Assembly: GCA_964644045.1 (NCBI GenBank)
Contig: CAZXUK010000010.1
Span: 1-36,757 of the forward strand
DNA length: 36,757 nt
From: JAIOTG01 sp964644045
Lineage (GTDB): Bacteria > Patescibacteriota > Patescibacteriia > Patescibacteriales > JAGXOH01
Reading direction: 5' to 3'
The notes beneath the pieces were generated by a model, which saw only the letters and a program-made list of their open reading frames with translations, did not search any database and was not told the DNA's origin. Within the stretch, counting starts at the first letter, position 1. Each line of letters starts with the position of its first letter. Of this stretch, positions 1 to 6,404 are shown piece by piece. The position numbers and the translations under genes were made by a program.

Positions 1-25
1 ATATTCTTTATGATATAGTTAGAAA

Positions 26-1213
26 ATGTTAGGGTGTCCCAACGCGGAAGTCAGGGGTCTTGACATAAGGCCTGTTTTGGAAAGGTTGGTGCGCCAATTT
101 AATGGAAAACCTTTTTATGACGATTTTTATTCCGACCTGCAGGCCGTGGAAATGCCGGACGGGACTGTTATCACCAATGATAGCGGTTGGTCAAACTTGG
201 AAGTGGCTTTACCTCCTCATACCAAGCTTGACGAGGCCCGAGTGGCGTTTGAAGAGAAGATTGATTTGTTAAAGGATTTGGTCCAAGATTTAAAAGGAGC
301 TATATTGGGCTATGGAATTCAACCTTTGCAAGCGCCGGATAAGAAGAATTGGATCAGGAAACGCAGACACGAGGTGGTGTGCCGGAATTTTGGTTGCGAC
401 CATGACGTCAATATTACGGTTATTTCCGCCAGCCAAGTTCACGTATCTGTGGCCCGCGAAGAAGTAGTTTTGGCTAATAATGTTTTTAATTGGTTAACTG
501 GTGTAATGGTTTCCTTATTTGCCAATTCTCCTATTTGGAGGGGCGAGATTGATCCGGTTCGTCTGGCAGTCCGAGAAAGAATGTGGTGGTTTACGCCGGA
601 TAACAGACATGGTGTTTTTCCCGGTCCTTGCCTGGATTTGGAAGATCTTTTTAACCGAATTATTAATATGAAGCACTTAGTAGCCAGAAACGGGAGGGAT
701 TACTTTCTTCCCAGATCAACTTTTAAGGGTTTTTTAAAACAAAATCCGGACAGAGAATTTCTTTCCGAACTTCCTTTGTTGGAAGGAACCTTGTGGTTTT
801 GTTCCCGTCCCAGGAGTAATTATGGGACTATTGAAATCAGGCCGGCTTGTACCCAACCCAGAGAGGCTTCCATGGCTCTTCCCGCTTTTTGTCTTGGAAT
901 TGTGGAGAATTTGCAGGAAGCGCAAAAGGCGATTGATGATTTGGGTTATCCTTGGAATGTGTGCAAAGAACTGCGAGAGATAGCTATGTCCGAGGGTCTT
1001 AAAGGAAGAATTGATGACTTGGATATGGCCGAATTATCTCGCATTTTTTTGCAGATTGCGGAAAGAGGATTAAAGGCCAGAAAATTAGGAGAAGAAAAAT
1101 ATTTATCTCCTTTGTGGACGCGAGTAGAAACCAAGACAACCTTAGCGGAAGAGGTGATTAATATTTTTAAACAAGGAGGATTAAAATCTTTAGTTGACAC
1201 TTTGTCTTACTAA
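26..1213 (+). CDS. Glutamate-cysteine ligase family 2-like protein, probably N-terminally incomplete
   Basis: The protein resembles the GCS2 / plant-type glutamate-cysteine ligase family, which joins glutamate and cysteine in ATP-dependent fashion. Visible family-like segments are NLEVALPPHTKLDEA (about residues 56-70, matching the 'EPGGQFELSGAPLETLHE' region), LFANSPIWRG (about 164-173), and YGTIEIRPACTQP followed by FCLGIVENLQEA near residues 270-300. The usual first element of the family, a GxExE glutamate/metal-binding strand, should lie just before this reading frame but is absent. In-frame stops sit at 11-13 and 20-22, while another frame is open from base 3 to the TAG at 30-32. The gene may therefore be frameshifted, or an upstream gene may overlap it. 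No Shine-Dalgarno is seen. Substrate is not certain; it could be a divergent amide ligase. A hairpin terminator follows at 1228-1257. Confidence 0.7.
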   Translation: MLGCPNAEVRGLDIRPVLERLVRQFNGKPFYDDFYSDLQAVEMPDGTVITNDSGWSNLEVALPPHTKLDEARVAFEEKIDLLKDLVQDLKGAILGYGIQPLQAPDKKNWIRKRRHEVVCRNFGCDHDVNITVISASQVHVSVAREEVVLANNVFNWLTGVMVSLFANSPIWRGEIDPVRLAVRERMWWFTPDNRHGVFPGPCLDLEDLFNRIINMKHLVARNGRDYFLPRSTFKGFLKQNPDREFLSELPLLEGTLWFCSRPRSNYGTIEIRPACTQPREASMALPAFCLGIVENLQEAQKAIDDLGYPWNVCKELREIAMSEGLKGRIDDLDMAELSRIFLQIAERGLKARKLGEEKYLSPLWTRVETKTTLAEEVINIFKQGGLKSLVDTLSY

Positions 1214-1227
1214 TAAAGATACCTTCT

Positions 1228-1260
1228 AAAGGGCGAAGGAAAATTTTCGCCCTTTTTATT
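1228..1260 (+). terminator. Intrinsic terminator after the ligase-like gene
   Basis: A 10-bp perfect stem (AAAGGGCGAA at 1228-1237 with TTCGCCCTTT at 1246-1255) has an 8-base loop and runs into a T-rich tract. It lies 15 bases after the stop codon. Confidence 0.85.
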
Positions 1261-1275
1261 TTTATTTTTTTAGAG

Positions 1276-1281
1276 TAAAAT
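1276..1281 (+). promoter_or_regulatory. Putative -10 element giving a leaderless M20 peptidase mRNA
   Basis: TAAAAT at 1276-1281 is followed by six bases and then the ATG at 1288. A typical start distance would put the transcript's first base at or next to the start codon. No clear -35 is present (the region is the T-tract of the preceding terminator), so support is from the -10 and spacing only. Confidence 0.4.
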
Positions 1282-1287
1282 AAAAAT

Positions 1288-2379
1288 ATGGAAAAAATAA
1301 AGCAAAAATTAACAGATTTAACCGCCGAATTAATAAAAATAAAATCCATAACCGGAAATTATCAGGGCAAGAAAGAGGTGGTTGATTTTGTAAAAAAACA
1401 ATTTAATTCCCAGAATTTTGTAATAAAAGAGTATTGCAGTAAAAATTTACCTTCCTTGGTTATAAATTTTTCGGGAGACAATAATCCTGATTTGGTATTG
1501 AACGGACATTTAGATGTGGTTCCGGCTCAAAGGGAAGATTTCGACCCCAAGATTAAGGGAAACAGGCTTTATGGAAGAGGAAGCGGGGATATGAAGGCGG
1601 GTTGCGCGGTTATGATAGAGGCAATGAAATATTTTGTCGGACGAGAAAAAAAACCTTCCTTGGGTCTTATGTTAACTACTGATGAAGAAATAGGGGGATT
1701 TAATGGAACGGGGTATTTATTAAAGAAGCATGCTTACAGGCCAAAATTAGCCATAATTCCTGACGGAGGGGTGGATTTAGGTACCGTGGTAATAAATGAA
1801 AAAGGAGTATTGCATATAAAATTAAAAGAATTCGGCGTTCCGGCTCACGGCTCCAGGCCCTTTTTGGGCAAAAACGCAATTGAAAGATTGATAGAAAAAT
1901 ATTATAAAATAAAAAAAGAAATTCCTGATATAAAAGAAAAAGATTGGAAAAATAGTATGAATTTAGGGATTATTAAGGGAGGAGAGACTTTTAATAAAGT
2001 TCCCGATTATAGTGAAATGGAATTGGATATAAGATTTTTAAGCTCCAAAGATAGGGATGAAATATTGGGAAAAATAAAAAAAATTACTTCCGATTTTGAA
2101 ATTTTAGTGGAGGCCCCTCCGGCCGCACAGAATAGAAATAATCCTTATATAAAAAAATATAAAGAAATTACGGAGAAAAAGAACGGAAAAAAGATCAATT
2201 TTCAAAAAAGTAATGGAGCCTCGGATTCCAGGTTTTTTTCCGAAAAAGGAGTGCCTTTTATAAGCACAAAAATAAAATGCGACAATATACACGGAGAGAA
2301 AGAATGGGTAGATACAAAGGAAATGGTAAAATTTTATAATATTTTATTAAAGTATATTAATAATTTTAAAAATTTGTAA
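1288..2379 (+). CDS. M20 family metallopeptidase / deacylase (ArgE/DapE/ACY1-like)
   Basis: A cytoplasmic di-zinc hydrolase of the M20 family, 363 aa, close to the usual length. Metal ligands and the catalytic base can be read directly: NGHLDVVP (H74, D76), GRGSGDMKAG (D101, bridging), TTDEEIGG (E133/E134, general base and ligand), IPDG (D159) and the late CDNIHGEKEW (H335). The lid/dimerisation domain occupies roughly residues 170-280. The family includes succinyl-diaminopimelate desuccinylase, acetylornithine deacetylase and dipeptidases; nothing in the neighbourhood (ligase-like gene before, lepB after) fixes the substrate, and no lysine or arginine biosynthesis genes are nearby. A peptidase or scavenging role is equally likely. 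The start ATG has no Shine-Dalgarno and lies six bases after a -10-like TAAAAT. Confidence 0.88.
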   Translation: MEKIKQKLTDLTAELIKIKSITGNYQGKKEVVDFVKKQFNSQNFVIKEYCSKNLPSLVINFSGDNNPDLVLNGHLDVVPAQREDFDPKIKGNRLYGRGSGDMKAGCAVMIEAMKYFVGREKKPSLGLMLTTDEEIGGFNGTGYLLKKHAYRPKLAIIPDGGVDLGTVVINEKGVLHIKLKEFGVPAHGSRPFLGKNAIERLIEKYYKIKKEIPDIKEKDWKNSMNLGIIKGGETFNKVPDYSEMELDIRFLSSKDRDEILGKIKKITSDFEILVEAPPAAQNRNNPYIKKYKEITEKKNGKKINFQKSNGASDSRFFSEKGVPFISTKIKCDNIHGEKEWVDTKEMVKFYNILLKYINNFKNL

Positions 2380-2380
2380 A

Positions 2381-2420
2381 AAGGATGGGGCAAGTGTTAG
2401 GATGGAGGCGCTTGATTTGA
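2381..2420 (+). other. Possible mini-ORF MLGWRRLI between the M20 gene and lepB
   Basis: A GTG at 2394 opens eight codons (M L G W R R L I) ending in TGA at 2418-2420. AAGGA at 2381-2385 lies eight bases before it, an SD-like match that is rare in this window. The DNA around its start (TGTTAGGATGG) recurs at 29475-29485 before yebC, where it also encodes MLGW. The stretch overlaps the -35 of the lepB promoter, so it may instead be chance. Confidence 0.25.
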
Positions 2421-2440
2421 AGTCAAAATTTTGTTATAAT
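2412..2440 (+). promoter_or_regulatory. Sigma-70-type promoter for lepB
   Basis: TTGATT (2412-2417) and a perfect TATAAT (2435-2440) are separated by exactly 17 bases. Transcription would start near 2447, leaving a leader of about 55 bases that contains a 5-bp GC hairpin (AGGCG at 2461-2465, CGCCT at 2477-2481) followed by a T-rich stretch. Confidence 0.75.
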
Positions 2441-2502
2441 TAATATTAGGAGTGGAAAAAAGGCGAAGTGAAGAAACGCCTATTTTGTAATTATTTTTTA
2501 TT

Positions 2503-3069
2503 ATGTTGAAAAAATTTTTATTTTTTACCTTAGATTTAATAAAAATTGTAGTTATTTCTTTGGCTATAATCATACCGATTAGGTATTTTTTAATTCAACC
2601 TTTCTATGTTCAGGGTTCTTCCATGGAACCCACATTCCATAACAAAGAATATTTGATTATTAATGAAATCAGTTACCGATTTTCCGACCCTCAAAGGGGG
2701 GATGTGGTTATTTTTAAGTATCCTCGGGATCCCAAGGAATATTTTATTAAAAGGATCGTGGGTTTACCAGGGGAAAAGATAAAATTTGAGGATGGAAAAG
2801 TTTATGTTTACAATGATATTTATGAACACGGAAGAGTTTTGAAAGAGAAATATGTGGCTTCGGAAATTGAGACCAAACCCCTGCAAAGCAACCGTGTGGT
2901 GGAACTGGAAGAAGACGAATATTTTGTTTTGGGGGACAATCGCAATTCTTCCAAGGATTCCCGTATGTTTGGTCCTGTAAAAAGAGAGTTAATAGAAGGA
3001 AAAGTTTTATTCCGGGGCTGGCCCTTGGATAAGGCCGGATTTTTTCAGCCCCCTCAATATAAATTTTAA
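2503..3069 (+). CDS. lepB: Signal peptidase I
   Basis: The enzyme removes N-terminal signal peptides from secreted proteins at the outer face of the membrane. The 188-aa protein has one N-terminal membrane segment (about residues 5-29), then box B GSSMEPT with catalytic Ser40, box D DPKEYFIKRIVGLPG with the general-base Lys83, and box E GDNRNSSKDSR at 144-154. Length fits the single-span Gram-positive type (SipS-like). The ATG is chosen because it directly precedes the hydrophobic segment; no SD is present. It has its own promoter at 2412-2440. Its likely clients here include the two large exported proteins encoded from 6405 and 9140. hisS follows after 19 bases. Confidence 0.95.
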   Translation: MLKKFLFFTLDLIKIVVISLAIIIPIRYFLIQPFYVQGSSMEPTFHNKEYLIINEISYRFSDPQRGDVVIFKYPRDPKEYFIKRIVGLPGEKIKFEDGKVYVYNDIYEHGRVLKEKYVASEIETKPLQSNRVVELEEDEYFVLGDNRNSSKDSRMFGPVKRELIEGKVLFRGWPLDKAGFFQPPQYKF

Positions 3070-3080
3070 TATAATATAAT
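3070..3080 (+). promoter_or_regulatory. Tandem -10 boxes just before hisS, possible leaderless start
   Basis: Two overlapping TATAAT hexamers (3070-3075 and 3075-3080) sit in the 19 bases between lepB and hisS. The second is eight bases from the ATG at 3089, so a transcript begun here would carry little or no leader. No good -35 is visible. Confidence 0.4.
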
Positions 3081-3088
3081 TTGATAGT

Positions 3089-4450
3089 ATGGCTCAAAAG
3101 AAAAAAAAGACTTCTGCCGCCAAGAGCTCCTCTAACCCTAAAGCAGCCAAGAAGAAGGCCGTGCAGACTTCCAAGGTTACTCGATTGCGAGGAATGAAAG
3201 ATATTAATTTTAATGATTATAAGTATTGGGACTTAATTTTAAAAAAAGCGGGAGATCTTTCCCGTTCCTTTGGTTTTCAAAGGGTTGAGATCCCCATTTT
3301 GGAAAAACAAGAATTATATGAGAAAATTTTGGGAGCGGAAAGTTCTTTTTTTACCAAAGAAATTTATTGTTTTACGGATAAAAGCAAAGAGAAAATAGCT
3401 CTTAGGCCGGCCGGAACCCCGGGATTGGCTCGGGTTTATTTGGAATACGGGCTTTTTAATTTAAAACAACCGGTAAAAATATCTTGGTTGGGGCCGGTTT
3501 TTCGTTTTGAAAAAACCCAATCCGGAAAATACCGCCAATTTTATCAATTTAATTTGGAATTTTACGGAGAAGAAAATCCGGTGGCTGATTTTCTTTTGAT
3601 AATGATTGCTTATAAATTTTTTAGTGAGTTACAGATAAATACTCAGGTTCAAATAAATACTTGGGGATGTGAGGAGTGTCGAGGAGAATATCTTAATAAA
3701 TTAAAAAAATATTATCGTGGCAAAAAAAGCAAGCTTTGCGCCGATTGCAAGGAAAAGTTGAACAAATATCCTTTGGAGTTGTTTAAGTGCGATAAAGACA
3801 GTTGTAAAGAGTTAAGAGAGGAGGCGCCTCCCGTGGTTGACTTTTTGTGCGAAGAATGTCAAAATAATTTTACTAAAATTTTGGAATATTTGGACGAAAT
3901 GGAAATCCCTTATAATCTTAATCCCGTATTGGTAAAAGATTTGGACTATTATAATCACGGACCGGTATTTGAGTTTTGGGATATGGACGAAGAAGGATCC
4001 CAAGAAGGATTTAGCTTGGGAGGAGGAGGAAGATTTAATAAATTAGTGGAGAGCTTGAGAGGCAAGACTACTCCGGCTTGCGGTTTTTCTTTGGGGTTGG
4101 AGAGGACCCTGCTTAAAATGAAAAAACACAATATTCCAATTGATGGAGAAGAAGAGAATGTGATATTCCTAACCCAATTAGGAGAACAAGCCCGCAGAAA
4201 GATGCTTTTGCTTTTTGAGGAGCTTAGAAAGAGCGGTTTTAAGGTAAAACAGAGTTTTACCAAAGACAGCTTAAAAGAACAGTTGGAAGAGGCCGGAGAA
4301 CTGGGAGCCAAAATAAGTTTGATCTTGGGCCAAAAAGAAGTGAATGATAATACCATTTTAATTCGGGATATGGAATCGGGCAATCAGGAAGTGATCGATT
4401 ATAATAAAGTTAAGCCGGAAATAGAAAAACGTTTGGAGAATGATAAATAA
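3089..4450 (+). CDS. hisS: Histidyl-tRNA synthetase
   Basis: A class II aminoacyl-tRNA synthetase charging tRNA-His, 453 aa. Class II motif 2 spans about 135-160 (GPVFRFEKTQSGKYRQF, with R139), the histidine-binding loop is LDYYNHGPVFEF at 285-296, and motif 3 is CGFSLGLER at 331-339. The C-terminal about 95 residues form the anticodon-binding domain. Two oddities stand out. A Lys/Ala/Ser-rich tail of about 29 residues precedes the conserved TRLRGMKD start, and the central insertion has four paired cysteines (C194/C197, C217/C220, C234/C239, C254/C257) that could bind two zinc ions. The loop NHGPVFE differs from the more usual T-R-T-V-F-E form. There is no SD; the gene directly follows lepB and may have its own -10. 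Confidence 0.93.
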   Translation: MAQKKKKTSAAKSSSNPKAAKKKAVQTSKVTRLRGMKDINFNDYKYWDLILKKAGDLSRSFGFQRVEIPILEKQELYEKILGAESSFFTKEIYCFTDKSKEKIALRPAGTPGLARVYLEYGLFNLKQPVKISWLGPVFRFEKTQSGKYRQFYQFNLEFYGEENPVADFLLIMIAYKFFSELQINTQVQINTWGCEECRGEYLNKLKKYYRGKKSKLCADCKEKLNKYPLELFKCDKDSCKELREEAPPVVDFLCEECQNNFTKILEYLDEMEIPYNLNPVLVKDLDYYNHGPVFEFWDMDEEGSQEGFSLGGGGRFNKLVESLRGKTTPACGFSLGLERTLLKMKKHNIPIDGEEENVIFLTQLGEQARRKMLLLFEELRKSGFKVKQSFTKDSLKEQLEEAGELGAKISLILGQKEVNDNTILIRDMESGNQEVIDYNKVKPEIEKRLENDK

Positions 4451-4475
4451 TTTTTTGATAAATTTTATTTAATCC

Positions 4476-4496
4476 ATTAACCTTTAAAAGGTTAAT
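4476..4496 (+). promoter_or_regulatory. Hairpin in the rpsU leader
   Basis: ATTAACCT (4476-4483) pairs perfectly with AGGTTAAT (4489-4496) around a TTAAA loop, ending eight bases before the SD of rpsU. There is no T-tract, so it is unlikely to be a terminator for hisS. A role as an operator for bS21 binding is inference. Confidence 0.5.
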
Positions 4497-4503
4497 CTAG
4501 AAT

Positions 4504-4511
4504 AGGAGGTG
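4504..4511 (+). promoter_or_regulatory. Strong Shine-Dalgarno sequence of rpsU
   Basis: AGGAGGTG gives eight consecutive pairs with the canonical 16S rRNA 3' end and lies eight bases before the ATG at 4520. It decides the start: the upstream GTG at 4511 overlaps the SD itself. No other standard gene in the window has a comparable site. Confidence 0.9.
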
Positions 4512-4519
4512 TGTTATTA

Positions 4520-4753
4520 ATGGCTGAAATTAAAAGGAAGAAGGACGAAAGCTTTGAGAGTTTTTTGAGACGATTCAAGCTTTACCTTCAAAACAGCAAA
4601 AAAATAAACACCGCCAAAGAAAAAAAATATTTGTTTCCTAAGAAAAACAAGAGACAGCAGAAAGAGCAGGCCTTGGTGGGTAAAAAAATTAAGGAAGAAA
4701 AAGAGTATTTAAGAAAAATAGGTCAATTACCCGAGGAAAACAAACGAAAATAA
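4520..4753 (+). CDS. rpsU: Small ribosomal subunit protein bS21
   Basis: bS21 sits on the platform of the 30S subunit beside the 3' end of 16S rRNA, where initiation is decided. The family core is clear in KRKKDESFESFLRRFKLYLQ (about residues 5-24), followed by the basic stretch typical of S21. At 77 aa it is slightly longer than the E. coli protein (71 aa), with a Lys/Glu-rich C-terminal extension predicted to be helical. The start at 4520 is set by the SD at 4504-4511. The gene follows hisS by 69 bases and ends at a terminator shared with the opposing RSH gene. A strong SD in a window almost lacking them suggests the gene senses or controls SD-dependent initiation, as proposed for rpsU in Bacteroidetes. 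Confidence 0.88.
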   Translation: MAEIKRKKDESFESFLRRFKLYLQNSKKINTAKEKKYLFPKKNKRQQKEQALVGKKIKEEKEYLRKIGQLPEENKRK

Positions 4754-4784
4754 AAAGGGCCCCTATCCAAGGGGCTCTTTTTAT
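4752..4784. terminator. Bidirectional terminator between rpsU and the RSH gene
   Basis: AAAGGGCCCC (4754-4763) pairs with GGGGCTCTTT (4771-4780), ten pairs with one G-T, around a seven-base loop. A-run on the left and T-run on the right make it usable from both strands, ending rpsU on + and the RSH gene on -. Confidence 0.85.
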
Positions 4785-6238
4785 ATCCCGGGAATGAATT
4801 TTTTGATTCCGGCTCCCCGACAATTTTGTTTAATTTTTTCCCGAGCCCTTTTGGTTTTGACGAATTTTATCCAATTGTGATTGGGGCCTTTGCGGTTTTT
4901 GTTTACCTTTATTTCCACCAGATCCCCGTTTTTTAATCTGTGGTCCAGGGTGGTAACCTTTTCGTTTACCAAAGCTACCGAGGCCTGGTTGCCGATATCG
5001 GTGTGAACGGCATAAGCAAAATCGATCGGTGTGGCCCCCTCCGGGAGTTCAAATACATCTCCCTTGGGAGAGAATACAAAAATTCGGTTTTGAAAAACAT
5101 CCAATTTTATTTTTTTAATAAAATCATTGGCATTAGAAGAGCTTTTTTGCATTTCCAGTATTTCTTTAACCCACTTGGGTTGTTTTCTGGGTTCCGCGCT
5201 TCCTTTCTGTTTATAATGCCAATGAGCCGCGATTCCGAATTTGGCTTCATCATCCATTTCTCGGGTCCGGATTTGGAATTCAGTAGCTCTGCCCCCTAAA
5301 CCAAAAACAGTGGTGTGAAGACTGCGATAGCCATTGGGTTTGGGCACGGAAATATAGTCTTTAAAGTGTCCGGGCTTGGGCCTCCAAATATCATGAATGA
5401 TCCCCAATATTTTATAACAATTAGAAATATTGTTGGTTATTATGCGCAGGGCAAACACATCATTGATTTCATCAAATTGCCTGTCTTTTATCCGCATTTT
5501 TCGGTAAATACTGTAAAGATGTTTCATCCGGCTTTCAACAACATAATCTATTTTTTCTTCTTTGGCCAACCTCTCTCTTAAAATAAGTTTAATTTTTTGA
5601 ATATATTTTTGTCTTTCCGCCTTTTTTTCCACTTCATATTTATATTCCAGTTTGATATATTCGTCCGGATATAAGTATTTAAAACAAATATCTTCCATTT
5701 GCCATTTTATTCTTTCAATTCCCAGGAGTCCGGCTATGGGGGCATAAATTTCCAAAGTTTCTTTGGCAATCCTTTGCTGTTTATTGGGAGGGAGTGCATC
5801 CAAGGTTCTTAGGTTGTGCAATCTATCCGAGAATTTAATTAGAATTACCCGAACATCTTGGGCCATAGCCAAAAACATTTTACGCAAACTTTCTCTATAT
5901 CTTTCTATGCCTCGATATTTGATTTTTCCCAATTTGGTTATGCCTTTAACCAATTTTTCCACCTCTTCTCCGAAGTTTTTTTTGATATCATCTAAAGTAT
6001 ATTTAGTGTCTTCCGGAACATCATGAAGCAAGCCGGCCACAATGGTATTACAGTCGGCTCTCATTTGAGCCAAGCTGTAAGCCGTGTGAAGGGAATGCTG
6101 AATGTAGGGCTCTCCGCTTTTTCGGTATTGTCCCTTGTGAGCGCTTTCCGCAAAATCATAAGCCAACTTTATTAGATCCGTATCCGTATCCGAGCATTTT
6201 TTTTGGACTTTATTTATAACTTCTTCAATGGTTATCAT
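4781..6238 (-). CDS. RelA/SpoT-family (p)ppGpp synthetase/hydrolase lacking the ACT domain
   Basis: The enzyme makes and degrades the alarmone (p)ppGpp. Domain order: an HD hydrolase at about 25-150 (H48, LLHDVPEDT with H72-D73 and E76-D77, and KFSDRLHNL with D138), a synthetase at about 230-345 (RIKD at 249-252, the RxKD form associated with bifunctional enzymes; D260; KDYISVPKPNGYRSLHTTV at 293-311; E320 in EFQIRT), and a TGS domain at about 389-450. The protein stops at 485 residues, whereas full RSH proteins are around 730 and carry helical, zinc-finger and ACT domains; those are missing cleanly, not frameshifted. Both activities look intact. The start has no SD. It converges on rpsU through a shared terminator and diverges from the surface-protein block. 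Confidence 0.93.
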   Translation of the reverse strand: MITIEEVINKVQKKCSDTDTDLIKLAYDFAESAHKGQYRKSGEPYIQHSLHTAYSLAQMRADCNTIVAGLLHDVPEDTKYTLDDIKKNFGEEVEKLVKGITKLGKIKYRGIERYRESLRKMFLAMAQDVRVILIKFSDRLHNLRTLDALPPNKQQRIAKETLEIYAPIAGLLGIERIKWQMEDICFKYLYPDEYIKLEYKYEVEKKAERQKYIQKIKLILRERLAKEEKIDYVVESRMKHLYSIYRKMRIKDRQFDEINDVFALRIITNNISNCYKILGIIHDIWRPKPGHFKDYISVPKPNGYRSLHTTVFGLGGRATEFQIRTREMDDEAKFGIAAHWHYKQKGSAEPRKQPKWVKEILEMQKSSSNANDFIKKIKLDVFQNRIFVFSPKGDVFELPEGATPIDFAYAVHTDIGNQASVALVNEKVTTLDHRLKNGDLVEIKVNKNRKGPNHNWIKFVKTKRAREKIKQNCRGAGIKKFIPGI

Positions 6239-6257
6239 AGTATTGATATTTATTTTG

Positions 6258-6286
6258 TTGGTTTTTTTATTTTTTTATGTTATAAT
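6258..6286 (+). promoter_or_regulatory. Promoter of the surface-protein block
   Basis: TTGGTT (6258-6263) and TATAAT (6281-6286) are 17 bases apart, with an extended -10 (TGT before TATAAT). Predicted transcription starts near 6293, giving a leader of about 110 bases. In that leader CCCGAT (6320-6325) can pair with ATCGGG (6365-6370), suggesting some structure but not a riboswitch class that can be named. Confidence 0.65.
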
Positions 6287-6404
6287 ATTATTAAACTAAA
6301 AAAATGTGGATTAGTAAACCCCGATTCTTTCAAGCGGTTTTGTTTAAATACAAGGGAGCATGTTATCGGGCGAGGGAGATTAATTTAAATTTTTTTAAAT
6401 ACTC

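Noticed and set aside
6287..6404. Riboswitch in the leader of the surface block
   Set aside because: A 6-bp CCCGAT/ATCGGG pairing exists, but the core motifs of known classes are not visible and the genes are not of metabolic type.
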